Shown here in pieces: positions 17,561 through 26,069 of a DNA stretch of 64,000 nucleotides. How positions within the stretch are numbered: position 1 is the first letter of the stretch; the number at the start of each line of letters is the position of its first letter. This DNA comes from an uncultured Cyclobacteriaceae bacterium (lineage in GTDB: Bacteria; Bacteroidota; Bacteroidia; Cytophagales; Cyclobacteriaceae): assembly GCA_947492745.1 (NCBI GenBank), contig CANLOE010000006.1:58294-122293 (forward strand). Reading direction: 5' to 3'. The position numbers were made by a program, and so were the translations under genes. The notes beneath the pieces are model-generated. The model was not told the DNA's origin. It ran no database searches and saw nothing but the letters and a program-made list of their open reading frames with translations.

Positions 17561-18223
17561 TTATTGATTTTGGGTAAAACAGTAAGCAATGATGTTAGCT
17601 CCCATTTTGAGCGCTTCCTGTCTTAGCGTCTCGGGGTCTTTATGGATACTTTGGTCTTCCCAACCGTTGCCCAAATCGGATTCATAGGAATAAAAACAGA
17701 TTAGCTTCCCTTCAAAAAACAATCCTAGACCTTGAGCAGGATTGCCATCATGCTCGTGAATTTTAGGAAGGCCTTTAGGAAAATCGAACTTCTGATGATA
17801 AATAGAATGGCCAAAAGGTATTTCAACAAACTCCAGTTCAGGAAAGACTTTTTTCATTTCCAGCCGAATGAATTTGTCGAGTCCATAGTTGTCATCGATG
17901 TGAAGAAACCCTCCGGCTATCAGATATTTCCTTAGGTTTTTTGTATCGGCATCCGAAAAGACGACATTACCATGCCCGGTCATATAGACATAAGGATAAA
18001 AGAAAAGCTCAGGACTTGCCACACTCACGGTAGCCTCTTCTTTGGACAATCCGATGCGTAACTGCGTATTACAGAATTCGATCAGGTTGGGCAAAGCAGT
18101 TTTATTGGCATACCAGTCTCCACCACCATCGTATTTTAGTTTGGCCAGTTTGATTTGGCCCTCTACTGTTGGTGATAGGCTAACAAGGATGGTCAATAAG
18201 GCAACAGTAAATGCACTTTTCAT
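17561..18223 (-). CDS. DUF4159 domain protein with signal peptide
   Basis: A 220-residue protein with a cleavable signal (AFTVALLTILVSLSPTVEGQ) and a full DUF4159 domain: LAKLKYDGGGDWYANKTALP, FFYPYVYMTGHGNVVFSDAD, LRKYLIAGGFLHIDDNYGLD and LEFVEIPFGHSIYHQKFDFP. The fold resembles glutamine-amidotransferase-like proteins, with conserved His and Asp residues (MTGHGN, HIDDNYG). In Bacteroidota it often sits near MoxR/BatA-type membrane genes, but none is adjacent here. The biochemical role is unknown. Confidence 0.88.
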   Translation of the reverse strand: MKSAFTVALLTILVSLSPTVEGQIKLAKLKYDGGGDWYANKTALPNLIEFCNTQLRIGLSKEEATVSVASPELFFYPYVYMTGHGNVVFSDADTKNLRKYLIAGGFLHIDDNYGLDKFIRLEMKKVFPELEFVEIPFGHSIYHQKFDFPKGLPKIHEHDGNPAQGLGLFFEGKLICFYSYESDLGNGWEDQSIHKDPETLRQEALKMGANIIAYCFTQNQ

Positions 18224-18460
18224 ACACAGCAGATTTCAAAGGTTCGAATACTATAAATTTAAACTACTCTTTCTAATAATGCCCTATCTTTGAAAAAATA
18301 TCGTGGAATCAACGGAGGCTTCCACAAAGCGCAAATTTCTTTTTACTATACGGGGATTGGTGTTTGCTCCAGAAGATTCGATTGGAATTCTCCCTGGAAA
18401 CTTTATGATTTTGGTTCACCCATGGGCTTGTACTCGAAGGTATTCTATAAAATGTTTCTA

Positions 18461-18630
18461 ATTATTCCCAAACGCTATTAATTTGGGATAAGGTGATTCG
18501 TCGACTTAAGTGCCACTATTTTCCAAAGACCCTAATGACAAGTATATGGGTAACGGTTCAACACTATACGGATTTTTCTCCTTGGCCATTGTCCATAAGG
18601 TTTCCAATTTCATTTTTTCTTAAGTATAAC
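18461..18630 (+). repeat. R6-family element
   Basis: The left end, ATTATTCCCAAACGCTATTA then ATTTGGGATAA, resembles TTATACCCAAACGCAATTGA at 51681. The right end TTTTTTCTTAAGTATAAC resembles CCTTCTCTTGAGTATAAG at 51852. The middle shares CCCTAATGACAAGTATA-like stretches only weakly. It lies in the gene-free space 18224-19063. Confidence 0.5.
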
Positions 18631-18850
18631 TTCGATAGAAATCAGCTAAAACATGGACTAATTCAAATTCATTGATTCTATAAAAGAAATATCCCAGAAC
18701 AATCTATTGGCTTTGATATAGAACGAAGTGACAGTATGATTTGCACTTTTTGTTTCATGGCTAAAATAAGGATTTTTAATTCTAATGAAGGCTCAATTTA
18801 GTGGTACGTCCTAGCTCACATCACAAACAGAGCACAAAATCGGAGAGTAA

Positions 18851-19009
18851 TACAAACTTAGCTTTTAAATATCGCATATCTTCTTGTTCATTTAGCTTCA
18901 CTCTGCGTTGACAATCCTCGGGATAGCGCTGCTATCCCTGCGGTTCTCGCCTTGATTGAAACAAAATGACCCGCGGAATCTTATACGACATTTGAAACCC
19001 AAATTTGTA
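18851..19009 (+). mobile_element. R3 miniature inverted-repeat element, 159 bp, TAA duplication
   Basis: The ends TACAAACTTAG and CCAAATTTGTA are inverted repeats. The element is flanked on both sides by TAA (18848-18850 and 19010-19012). The interior folds back on itself: GGGATAGC pairs with GCTATCCC, and TTCATTTAGCTTCA pairs with TGAAACAAAATGA. No ORF is inside. It is one of four copies of identical length in the window. Confidence 0.9.
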
Positions 19010-19063
19010 TAACAAGCTAACCTGTTGGCCGAAAGAAAAATTTCACACCATATCAGTATCAAT

Positions 19064-19098
19064 AAAAAAGGCTGCTCAGAGTATGAGCAGCCTTTTTT
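19064..19098. terminator. Bidirectional terminator hairpin after the beta-barrel gene
   Basis: AAAAAAGGCTGCTCA and TGAGCAGCCTTTTTT form a 15-bp perfect stem with a 5-nt loop. It lies 20 bp past the stop codon of the minus-strand gene at 19118 and has T runs on both strands. Confidence 0.9.
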
Positions 19099-19117
19099 GA
19101 TTTGTTTTGACAAGTTA

Positions 19118-19720
19118 TCAATTGTTCCCACCACCGATGAAAGCACCGATTCGGATACCAATATAGCTGTTCTTGACATCTGTTTGTGATATAGTAGTAT
19201 TTCCTGAAGAATCAACAGTAAGACTCTCCGCAACAGTACTACCTATTATATTGTAATCGATATTAAAGTTGAAATGTCCGGCATCAAACCCAATTCTTGG
19301 ATAAAAACCAAACTCATTGCCAAAGGCAATTTCAGATGAAGATGCACTTGACCCATTGACTGAAATATCACTGGAAACATTGCCCAAAGAAAAGATTCCT
19401 AGACCTAGGCCGACATAGGGACGAAAACCACTTTCAGTAAAGTAATACTTTCCATTTAAAGTGTAAGAACCTACCGCCGAAATTTCAGCTTCGGACGTAC
19501 CCACTATTTTAGCCATAGCAGCACTCTCTAACCTCAAACCTACAGCTATCTGGTCATTGATGCGATAGAAAGGTTCTAGACCCGCAAGAATACCACCGCC
19601 ACCGTCAGAAGGGGCCGCATAACCTACTCCTAAGTGTACTCCGAATGACCTATATTCCTGCGCGAATAATGAAGTACTCATTAGAAAAGCAAGAGCAACA
19701 ACAGTAAAAAACTTTTTCAT
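19118..19720 (-). CDS. Outer-membrane beta-barrel protein
   Basis: A 200-residue protein with a clear signal peptide (MKKFFTVVALAFLMSTSLFA, cleaved before QEYRSF). It is followed by alternating polar/hydrophobic strands typical of a small eight-stranded porin-like barrel: YRSFGVHLGVGYAAPSDGGG, DQIAVGLRLESAAMA, YTLNGKYYFTESGFRPYVGL, FNFNIDYNIIG and a last strand SYIGIRIGAFIGGG. No substrate can be predicted. It is a single gene with its own terminator. Confidence 0.88.
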   Translation of the reverse strand: MKKFFTVVALAFLMSTSLFAQEYRSFGVHLGVGYAAPSDGGGGILAGLEPFYRINDQIAVGLRLESAAMAKIVGTSEAEISAVGSYTLNGKYYFTESGFRPYVGLGLGIFSLGNVSSDISVNGSSASSSEIAFGNEFGFYPRIGFDAGHFNFNIDYNIIGSTVAESLTVDSSGNTTISQTDVKNSYIGIRIGAFIGGGNN

Positions 19721-20297
19721 AGTTTAAAAAAACGTTTGTGTATAAGATATTATTATTTGATGTGTTAACAACTATTATGCCAACTTATATTAAGCCTACG
19801 AAACCCTATTGTATACGAGAAACATACACAACGGCAAGAGCATAAAACCAAGTACTTAAGATATTCTCAGCGATAAAAACGATAAATAGGTAATCTACGA
19901 TTATGTCCTGAGATCGATGATTATGAAGAACTCATTGATATCGCATTCAAGTATTGATAAACAATAATTTATAGAAAGAAGGAAATATAATTTGTTTGAC
20001 TCAACTAATGTTATAATCGTACTACTTATTATTATTAAAGGTAATATAATTACCTATACAAGGCAATTGTGTTCATAGTAAATCTTTTTTTTATTTAATA
20101 TTTTTATTCATAAAATACTCAATGTCAATTATTTAATAGTGCATGTGCTAATCTGAGTTCTTAAAAAGAAACAAAGCTTGCCGCAAGTTCAACTCATCGA
20201 CTTCTCTCAGGGGCAGTATGCACTGTTTTGATGGTCAGTCATTTATAGGTCTAAATAAGAGTATAAGATATATAATTTAGATAAAGACACGGTTTAA
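19721..20297. other. A+T-rich intergenic region, no gene
   Basis: No supported ORF. The stretch is strongly A+T-rich around 20040-20130 and probably holds the promoter of the beta-barrel gene. It ends at an R2 element. The remaining gap after R2 (20464-20653) also has no gene. Confidence 0.4.
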
Positions 20298-20463
20298 CCC
20301 AAATTGATCGATAGGATTTCGTTATGAGAGCATAATTGCGATAAAATCAGCGGTTTAGGTGAGGAGGCTTTTGCATCATTAAGGTAACGAACCTGCGCAG
20401 CGTAAAACCACTGATTTTGAAGTAATTTATGTTCGGAATAGGAAGGCTATTGATCATTTTGGG
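20298..20463 (+). mobile_element. R2 miniature inverted-repeat element, 166 bp, TTTAA duplication
   Basis: The ends CCCAAATTGATCGATAGG and CTATTGATCATTTTGGG form imperfect inverted repeats, flanked on both sides by TTTAA. The interior contains AAATCAGCGGTTTAG and GTAAAACCACTGATTT, which pair with each other. It is the intact reference for the interrupted copy at 51205-51533. No ORF is inside. Confidence 0.85.
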
Positions 20464-20653
20464 TTTAAGTGATTCAACTATTCCAGCAATGGAACAGTAC
20501 AACTGTACAATTATAATGGTAGCGATAACAGATCTAATGCTATACTAGCAACTATACTATAACGCTGATTAGCTAGAATCAACTATTAAATTGCTTATAA
20601 TCAGGATAGATAAAATGATTTTTCAAATTGGGAATTATTCGAAAAACGAGGCT

Positions 20654-21874
20654 TTATCCTTTTTTGGGAATAAGAAGGCTTGAATCTCCATAGCTAAGAA
20701 AGCGATATTCATGCTGTAGAGCCTCATTGTAGATCTTTTTCCAGTCATTTCCTATAAAAGCGGCGATTAGCATAATCAAGGTAGAATGAGGCAAATGAAA
20801 GTTCGTGATCAATCCATTACATACTCTAAAAGTATATCCCGGGAATATAAAAATCTCCGTGCTTCCATGAATCTCATCCAACCCAAGCCCTTCCATGTAG
20901 GAAGCAATTTGTTCGAAAGCCACTTGCCTAGAGGGAAGGTCGCTTTCGGTATAACCATAAGGCTGTAGTTTTTTGATTGAAAAATGAGAATCCCCTTCCA
21001 ATAATAATTGAGTACCGAACCAATATAAGCTCTCCAAAGTACGCATAGAAGTTGTCCCCACTGCTATGACCTGCCAATCGGTTACAGCTAGTTTTTTGAT
21101 TTTTTCCAAAGACACTGCTATTTGCTCACTGTGCATGGGATGTTTTGAAATGTTCTCTTCTTTGACGGGCTGAAAAGTACCCGCGCCAACATGCAAGGTC
21201 AGGTAATCCATGTGAACCCCCTTCAACTCCAATTCTTCCAGTAACGAATCGGTGAAGTGCAGACCAGCAGTAGGAGCGGCCACAGCTCCTTCAGGCGCGG
21301 CATATACGGTTTGATAGCGTGCTGCATCTTCCTTTTCAGGCTTTCTCTGAAAGTAAGGAGGCAAAGGCAGTTCTCCCACTGTAGTGATGATGGTGGCAAA
21401 TGTCAAACTTTCCGGACTCCATGAAAAGGCTACCCGTCTCTCTTCTCTATCTACCAGAACAGCTTTCAGAGTGATACTTTGCTTTTCCGTTTTTAGTTCC
21501 ATTTCCAGTTCATCCCCCTCTTTCCACCGCTTGAGATTACCTATCATACAGCTCCAAGTACATTTTCCCTTGACGAGCATAGCTTTGGCTATAACAGATG
21601 TGGGCAATTCCGGTTGTAATAAGAAGATCTCTATAATGGCTCCTGTACTTTTAGTGAAAAAGAGGCGCGCAGGGATAACCTTCGTATTGTTGAACCATAG
21701 CGAAGCATCCCGGGGTAAAGAATCAGAGATGTCACTGAAGCTTTTGTGTACAATAGTGCCGCTATCGTAGTGCAATAGTTTGGAAGCTTTCCTGTTTTTC
21801 AAAGGGTATTTAGCTATTTTCTCTTCCGGTAGTGTATAATGAAAATCCTCTAGTCTCGCTTCTGGTATATGCAT
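20654..21874 (-). CDS. queA: S-adenosylmethionine:tRNA ribosyltransferase-isomerase (QueA family)
   Basis: 406 residues, somewhat longer than the usual 340-360. QueA hallmarks are present: FHYTLPEEKIAKYPL at the N terminus, LWFNNTKVIPARL, GAVAAPTAGLHFT, LTLHVGAGTFQPVKEENISK followed by HPMHSEQIAV, GTTSMRTLES, and a C-terminal TNFHLPHSTLIMLIAAFIG. QueA moves the ribosyl part of AdoMet onto 7-aminomethyl-7-deazaguanine in the tRNA anticodon loop, giving epoxyqueuosine. Some Bacteroidota carry a second, longer QueA-like paralogue, and this could be that copy. It is divergent from menC. Confidence 0.92.
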   Translation of the reverse strand: MHIPEARLEDFHYTLPEEKIAKYPLKNRKASKLLHYDSGTIVHKSFSDISDSLPRDASLWFNNTKVIPARLFFTKSTGAIIEIFLLQPELPTSVIAKAMLVKGKCTWSCMIGNLKRWKEGDELEMELKTEKQSITLKAVLVDREERRVAFSWSPESLTFATIITTVGELPLPPYFQRKPEKEDAARYQTVYAAPEGAVAAPTAGLHFTDSLLEELELKGVHMDYLTLHVGAGTFQPVKEENISKHPMHSEQIAVSLEKIKKLAVTDWQVIAVGTTSMRTLESLYWFGTQLLLEGDSHFSIKKLQPYGYTESDLPSRQVAFEQIASYMEGLGLDEIHGSTEIFIFPGYTFRVCNGLITNFHLPHSTLIMLIAAFIGNDWKKIYNEALQHEYRFLSYGDSSLLIPKKG

Positions 21875-22050
21875 TTCTTTCGTTCTTAATGGCGCTATTG
21901 TGACCTCTTTACCTTTGTTATAGTCGATTATAAATGATGCTTTCTATACAGAATAGCTGACCACTTATTGAATCGCAAATATATAGGCTTATATAATGAA
22001 CTTTAGTTCTATACCCATAAATTTGATCTTTCTGGAAATATCAAATACCT

Positions 22051-23127
22051 ATGAACTGGAAAGTAGACTACCGAAAACATACATTACGTTTCAAATTTCC
22101 CGCGGGTACCAGCAGAGGTATACTTAGAGAAAAAGAAATCTTTATCATTAAAGTAGAAAATGACACAGGTCATTTTGGGCTAGGGGAGAGTGCTCCACTG
22201 AAAGGCCTGAGTCCCGATGATATTCCCGAGTTCGAAAGTCATTTAGCCCAAGCATGCGCTAATTTGCAAAAGGAGACAGTCGACTTTGATAGCGAAGAGA
22301 GTATTTATGAGTGGCTGTTTGAAAATATACCCGCTCGGTTTCCTTCGCTCCGCTTTGGCATGGAAACGGCGCTATTAGACTTGAGGTACGGCGCGCAGAG
22401 ATGTATACAGCCCTCGGATTTTAGCGCTAACAGTAGGGGCATACCTATTAATGGTCTCATATGGATGGGTAAAAAAGAGTTTATGCGCCACCAAATTGAT
22501 GAGAAGCTGGAGGCAGGGTTCAATTGTATCAAAATCAAGATCGGAGCACTTGACTTTGATAGTGAGTGTGCTTTACTCGACTATATCAGAGAGTACTATA
22601 CCCCAGAACAGATAAGTATACGGGTAGATGCAAACGGGGCTTTCACACCAGCGGAAGCGGAAGAAAAACTCCGACACTTGGCTGCATATGGCTTACATTC
22701 CATTGAACAGCCCATACGGCAGGGGCAATGGGAAGCTATGCGCTCTTTGTGTGCGGTTGCACCATTGCCCATTGCCCTAGATGAGGAATTGATAGGCATT
22801 TATTCCCTTCAGGAGAAAATACAGCTACTGGAAAAAGTTGTCCCTCAGTACATTATTCTCAAACCGACCCTTCTGGGAGGATTACGAGCTTCCAAAGAAT
22901 GGATAACACTGGCTGAAGAGCGGAATATCGGCTGGTGGATAACTTCTGCACTAGAGTCTAATATAGGCCTGAATGCTATAGCACAATTTACGGCTACATT
23001 GGACTCGAAGGTACACCAGGGGCTGGGGACAGGACAACTGTATCATAACAATATACCTTCGCCACTCACGATTGAGCAAGGACATCTGTTTTATGGAAAT
23101 TCTGAAATGTGGGAATTTCCCCTATAA
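22051..23127 (+). CDS. menC: o-Succinylbenzoate synthase (enolase superfamily)
   Basis: 358 residues with the muconate-lactonising/OSBS layout: an N-terminal capping domain with GLGESAPLKGLSPDD, then a barrel with the catalytic Lys pair in CIKIKIG, metal ligands in IRVDANGAF, LHSIEQPI and IALDEEL, and the second lysine in ILKPTLLGG. ITSALESNIGLNAIAQF is typical of Bacteroidota MenC. It dehydrates SHCHC to o-succinylbenzoate in menaquinone synthesis. A related dipeptide epimerase is the main alternative, but the TSALESNIG segment favours MenC. It overlaps the converging TIR-like gene by 6 bp. Confidence 0.88.
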   Translation: MNWKVDYRKHTLRFKFPAGTSRGILREKEIFIIKVENDTGHFGLGESAPLKGLSPDDIPEFESHLAQACANLQKETVDFDSEESIYEWLFENIPARFPSLRFGMETALLDLRYGAQRCIQPSDFSANSRGIPINGLIWMGKKEFMRHQIDEKLEAGFNCIKIKIGALDFDSECALLDYIREYYTPEQISIRVDANGAFTPAEAEEKLRHLAAYGLHSIEQPIRQGQWEAMRSLCAVAPLPIALDEELIGIYSLQEKIQLLEKVVPQYIILKPTLLGGLRASKEWITLAEERNIGWWITSALESNIGLNAIAQFTATLDSKVHQGLGTGQLYHNNIPSPLTIEQGHLFYGNSEMWEFPL

Positions 23128-24594
23128 ATGTTGTGGGTCGGGGTTTTCGAGAAAGCCTTTGATAGCGTCCAACAAACTTTCTTTATCACCTTGCTCTACG
23201 TTCAGTCCTCGTAGCAAATGAGGCTTTAGTACAGAAACGAGAGAATTACTCTGGAGGAACATTTTACCTAGAATAGCTTTGTTCCTTCCAAAACCGGGAC
23301 ACTTCAATAGGTCCAGCAGTTTTACTTCGACCCATTGGTCATTGACATTATGTTGATAAACAAAAGCATAATCAAAATTCTTGAGATTTTGTACATGTTG
23401 TTTCCTCAGACTGAAGATATCACCTTTGAATACAGGTAAAAGCACATTATAGCCTAATTTCAGAATGGCACCAATAAGAGGTTGCGCCATTGAATGATCG
23501 ACCTTATCATAGATGAAATAGACTAAGGGCTGACCATTGAACGTTTTTTGTTCCACATGCTGAGCTTTTTCTTCTTCTTCTTCTGCCCAATCGAACAATT
23601 CATTGCGGATAACATTCTTAAAGTCCTCTAGTGTATTTTGTAATACCTCGGTATAAGCAGAAGTATCTGCATCCCTTTTGATACGCTCTATAAAACCTTT
23701 TTGTTGCTCATTTAGATTCCTGGACTCCGGTTTCAACCATACCAGTTGTAAAAAACCGGAAGTATCTCTATCAATCTGCTTACATTTACCACTGGCACTT
23801 TTATGTTGCAGCTCTATACTGGACTGATGCCCCTCAAAGATAACCTCTCCGTACTGAGACCCAATCAAGTGTATGGAGAGGTCTGATCGCTGAATATCAG
23901 CTTCGGTACTACTTCTGAACTCATCTAGATTACGAAAGGTGTGTTGCTCCGGTAATATTGTATGGCCGTAGCGCAGCAGTTCTTTTCTGAGAATATTGCG
24001 CTGTATCTGTAGGTCATGACTTACACTGGCCAGAAATATCGTTTTTTTGGTATATATTGATCGAATATTGGTAGATTGGCCATCATTGTTCAGCACATGA
24101 TTGATGTCGTAAGCCAAATCGACCATTTTCATCCAAAAAAAATCTTCTGTTTCTTCCTCTAGGAAATTACTATACTCGACGACCCCGCCATTATCCTGAT
24201 CAATGGCAAACAATGGATAATCCGAAAGTGATTTGATAGGAACCGGTTGGTCTGCGACTTCGGTCAGTACCTTGGATACCTTAAAAAGACAATGCTCTAT
24301 CGGTATATCCTGCTTTTCTTTTATTTCCTTGAATAGAGAAAATACCTGATGGCGCTTTCGGTTTTTTATAAATGCCGGTGAAAGAATGGCAATCATGATA
24401 TCATATCCTTCCAAAGCTTTGTACTCAAGGGGGGCATTCTCGGAAACCAAGGTGAAGTTTGGGGCACGGTCAGTTAAATGATACAATATCATTTGTAATA
24501 ACTGCTTGAAGTTTTCTACCCATCCCTTTTGCTTACCTTCAATCGTATTATCAGAAGCATTGTATATAATAATGACATGTTTACCTTCACTCAT
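23122..24594 (-). CDS. Protein with three TIR-like (SEFIR/DUF4062-like) segments
   Basis: A 490-residue soluble protein I cannot assign to a named family. Three flavodoxin-like/TIR-like segments are visible. The first is residues 5-95 (KHVIIIYNASD, then YDIMIAILSPAFI). The second is residues 183-310 (KKTIFLASVSHDLQIQRNIL, YGHTILPE, EADIQRSDLSIHLIGSQYGE), which is closest to DUF4062 and keeps SSIELQ as a candidate glutamate. The third is residues 356-490 (PLVYFIYDKVDH, GYNVLLPVFKGD, FDYAFVYQHN). TIR-type domains act in assembly or NAD cleavage, often in defence or STAND-linked signalling. No partner gene is adjacent, and a STAND gene lies 32 kb away. Its function is not known. Confidence 0.6.
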   Translation of the reverse strand: MSEGKHVIIIYNASDNTIEGKQKGWVENFKQLLQMILYHLTDRAPNFTLVSENAPLEYKALEGYDIMIAILSPAFIKNRKRHQVFSLFKEIKEKQDIPIEHCLFKVSKVLTEVADQPVPIKSLSDYPLFAIDQDNGGVVEYSNFLEEETEDFFWMKMVDLAYDINHVLNNDGQSTNIRSIYTKKTIFLASVSHDLQIQRNILRKELLRYGHTILPEQHTFRNLDEFRSSTEADIQRSDLSIHLIGSQYGEVIFEGHQSSIELQHKSASGKCKQIDRDTSGFLQLVWLKPESRNLNEQQKGFIERIKRDADTSAYTEVLQNTLEDFKNVIRNELFDWAEEEEEKAQHVEQKTFNGQPLVYFIYDKVDHSMAQPLIGAILKLGYNVLLPVFKGDIFSLRKQHVQNLKNFDYAFVYQHNVNDQWVEVKLLDLLKCPGFGRNKAILGKMFLQSNSLVSVLKPHLLRGLNVEQGDKESLLDAIKGFLENPDPQHL

Positions 24595-24641
24595 ACTAAA
24601 AAACTAATTCATCGGTATTACAATTTTATATATTACAATTA

Positions 24642-24800
24642 AGCGGCTGTTTTGGCAGCTATTATATTTAGAATTTGGTATCGCTTATTTTGGGTATAGC
24701 ATTATCGACAACCCAGCGCTATCTGCGAAAACTTCAATGAAATCCTATACCCAAAAGAAGCACACAAGAAATAAAAGGGATATAGCTCAAAACAATCTCT
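24642..24800 (+). repeat. R1-family element with an internal deletion
   Basis: The left end GCGGCTGTTTTGGCAGCTAT and the right end TCAAAACAATCTC match the R1 copy at 46138. The shared CTTCAATGAAATC and CCAAAAGAAGCACACAAGAA are in order, but the central GGACCGAG…GGGGCC core is largely missing. It is about 159 bp against 220 bp for full copies. Confidence 0.75.
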
Positions 24801-25098
24801 AGGAATTTAAAAAGCCCGTAAGGCGGTTTATATTTTTTTTCTTGATGCGAAAAACAATACTTTTTATCTTACCGAAACCTTTCAATCGGCAAAGTCAAGA
24901 CTCTGTTGAAAAGAGAACCAAAACCAAGATAAAAAACAGATGGAATCAGTGACCATGTGAAAGCATTTGAACCATTAAATCATCAGCTTTATGGTAGTAA
25001 ACTCTGGTGCAATTTAATATTATTTCTACATCAGCTACTAGATGAGTATATTTTTATTTGCTTTAGCCCCAATATTATTATTCGAGTTTCCTGTTTTA

Positions 25099-25257
25099 TA
25101 CAAACTTAGCTTTCAAATATCGCATATCTTCTTGTTCATTTTGCTTCACTCTGCGTTGACCATCCTCGGGATAGCGCTGCTATTCCTGCGGTTCTCGCCT
25201 TGATTGAAACAAAATGACCAGCGGAATCTTATACGACATTTAAAACCTAAATTTGTA
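25099..25257 (+). mobile_element. R3 miniature inverted-repeat element, 159 bp, TTA duplication
   Basis: Ends TACAAACTTAG and CTAAATTTGTA, flanked by TTA at 25096-25098 and again at 25258-25260. The interior is nearly identical to the copies at 18851 and 51358, including CCTCGGGATAGCGCTGCTAT. No coding capacity. Confidence 0.92.
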
Positions 25258-25486
25258 TTAGATACATATAGCATTGATTAACCTAAAAGTTTTGATGCAA
25301 TAAGATATGACCTTTTCGGTAATTAAACAATAAGCAGCATTATTCGGTGATTTTTGAATTACCGAAGCTAAGCGTCAAAAAAAAGTGTATTTAGAAACCA
25401 AGCCCTATCACAGGACTCACGCTGAGGGTGGAGGTTTTTTGGTATATCTGGACTACAAAGAATCTATAGGCAATTCAAAAATATTT

Positions 25487-25514
25487 CGATGAGATGAACA
25501 TTTTCATCTCATCG
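25487..25514 (-). terminator. Hairpin downstream of bcp, likely terminator
   Basis: A 12-bp perfect stem, CGATGAGATGAA with TTCATCTCATCG, and a 4-nt loop. On the minus strand it is followed by AAATATTTTTG, a T-rich tail. It lies about 100 bp past the end of the bcp gene. Confidence 0.6.
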
Positions 25515-25617
25515 CAACACCAAATCAAATAGCCTATCCTTAAAATGCAATAGCACAGCTAAAGCTAAAACTTACCATTAGGGGTATTTTTCCGGATTCG
25601 CTGAAATACCGACTAAG

Positions 25618-26067
25618 TCAGGTCAATATTTGGGCTGCATGGTCTTTGGACTTCACCTTTTCTATGATTTCCTCTATTTTCCCATTCTCATCGATAAGGA
25701 AAGTTACTCTCGCAGTCCCCATGTATTTACGTCCATACATCTGTTTTTCCACCCAAGTACCATACTTTTCATGAATCTCTTTATCAACATCGGCCAATAG
25801 GGTGAAGGGAAGTTCTTGCTTTTCGATGAATTTCTTATGAGACTTTTCATTGTCGGTACTCACTCCCAATACGGTATATCCCGCTTTTTGTAGAGCTTCA
25901 TAGTTATCTCTTAAATTACAGGCTTCAGCAGTACAGCCAGGTGTATTATTCTTAGGGTAAAAATATAAGACTATTTTTTTGCCTAGAAAGTCGGAAAGCT
26001 TTACAGGGTTTCCTTTCTGGTCGTTGACGTTGAAGTCCGGCGCAGTGTCTCCAATTTGTAATGTCAT
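25618..26067 (-). CDS. bcp: Thioredoxin-dependent thiol peroxidase (Bcp/PrxQ)
   Basis: 149 residues, full Bcp length. Both cysteines of the 2-Cys PrxQ type are present in NTPGCTAEACNLRDNY: the peroxidatic Cys45 and the resolving Cys50. Other landmarks are the N-terminal GDTAPDFNVNDQKG and YTVLGVSTDNEKSHKKF. The enzyme reduces hydroperoxides using thioredoxin in the cytoplasm. It starts 3 bp downstream of the M23 gene on the same strand, so the two are translated from one message. Confidence 0.96.
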   Translation of the reverse strand: MTLQIGDTAPDFNVNDQKGNPVKLSDFLGKKIVLYFYPKNNTPGCTAEACNLRDNYEALQKAGYTVLGVSTDNEKSHKKFIEKQELPFTLLADVDKEIHEKYGTWVEKQMYGRKYMGTARVTFLIDENGKIEEIIEKVKSKDHAAQILT

Positions 26068-26069
26068 GC

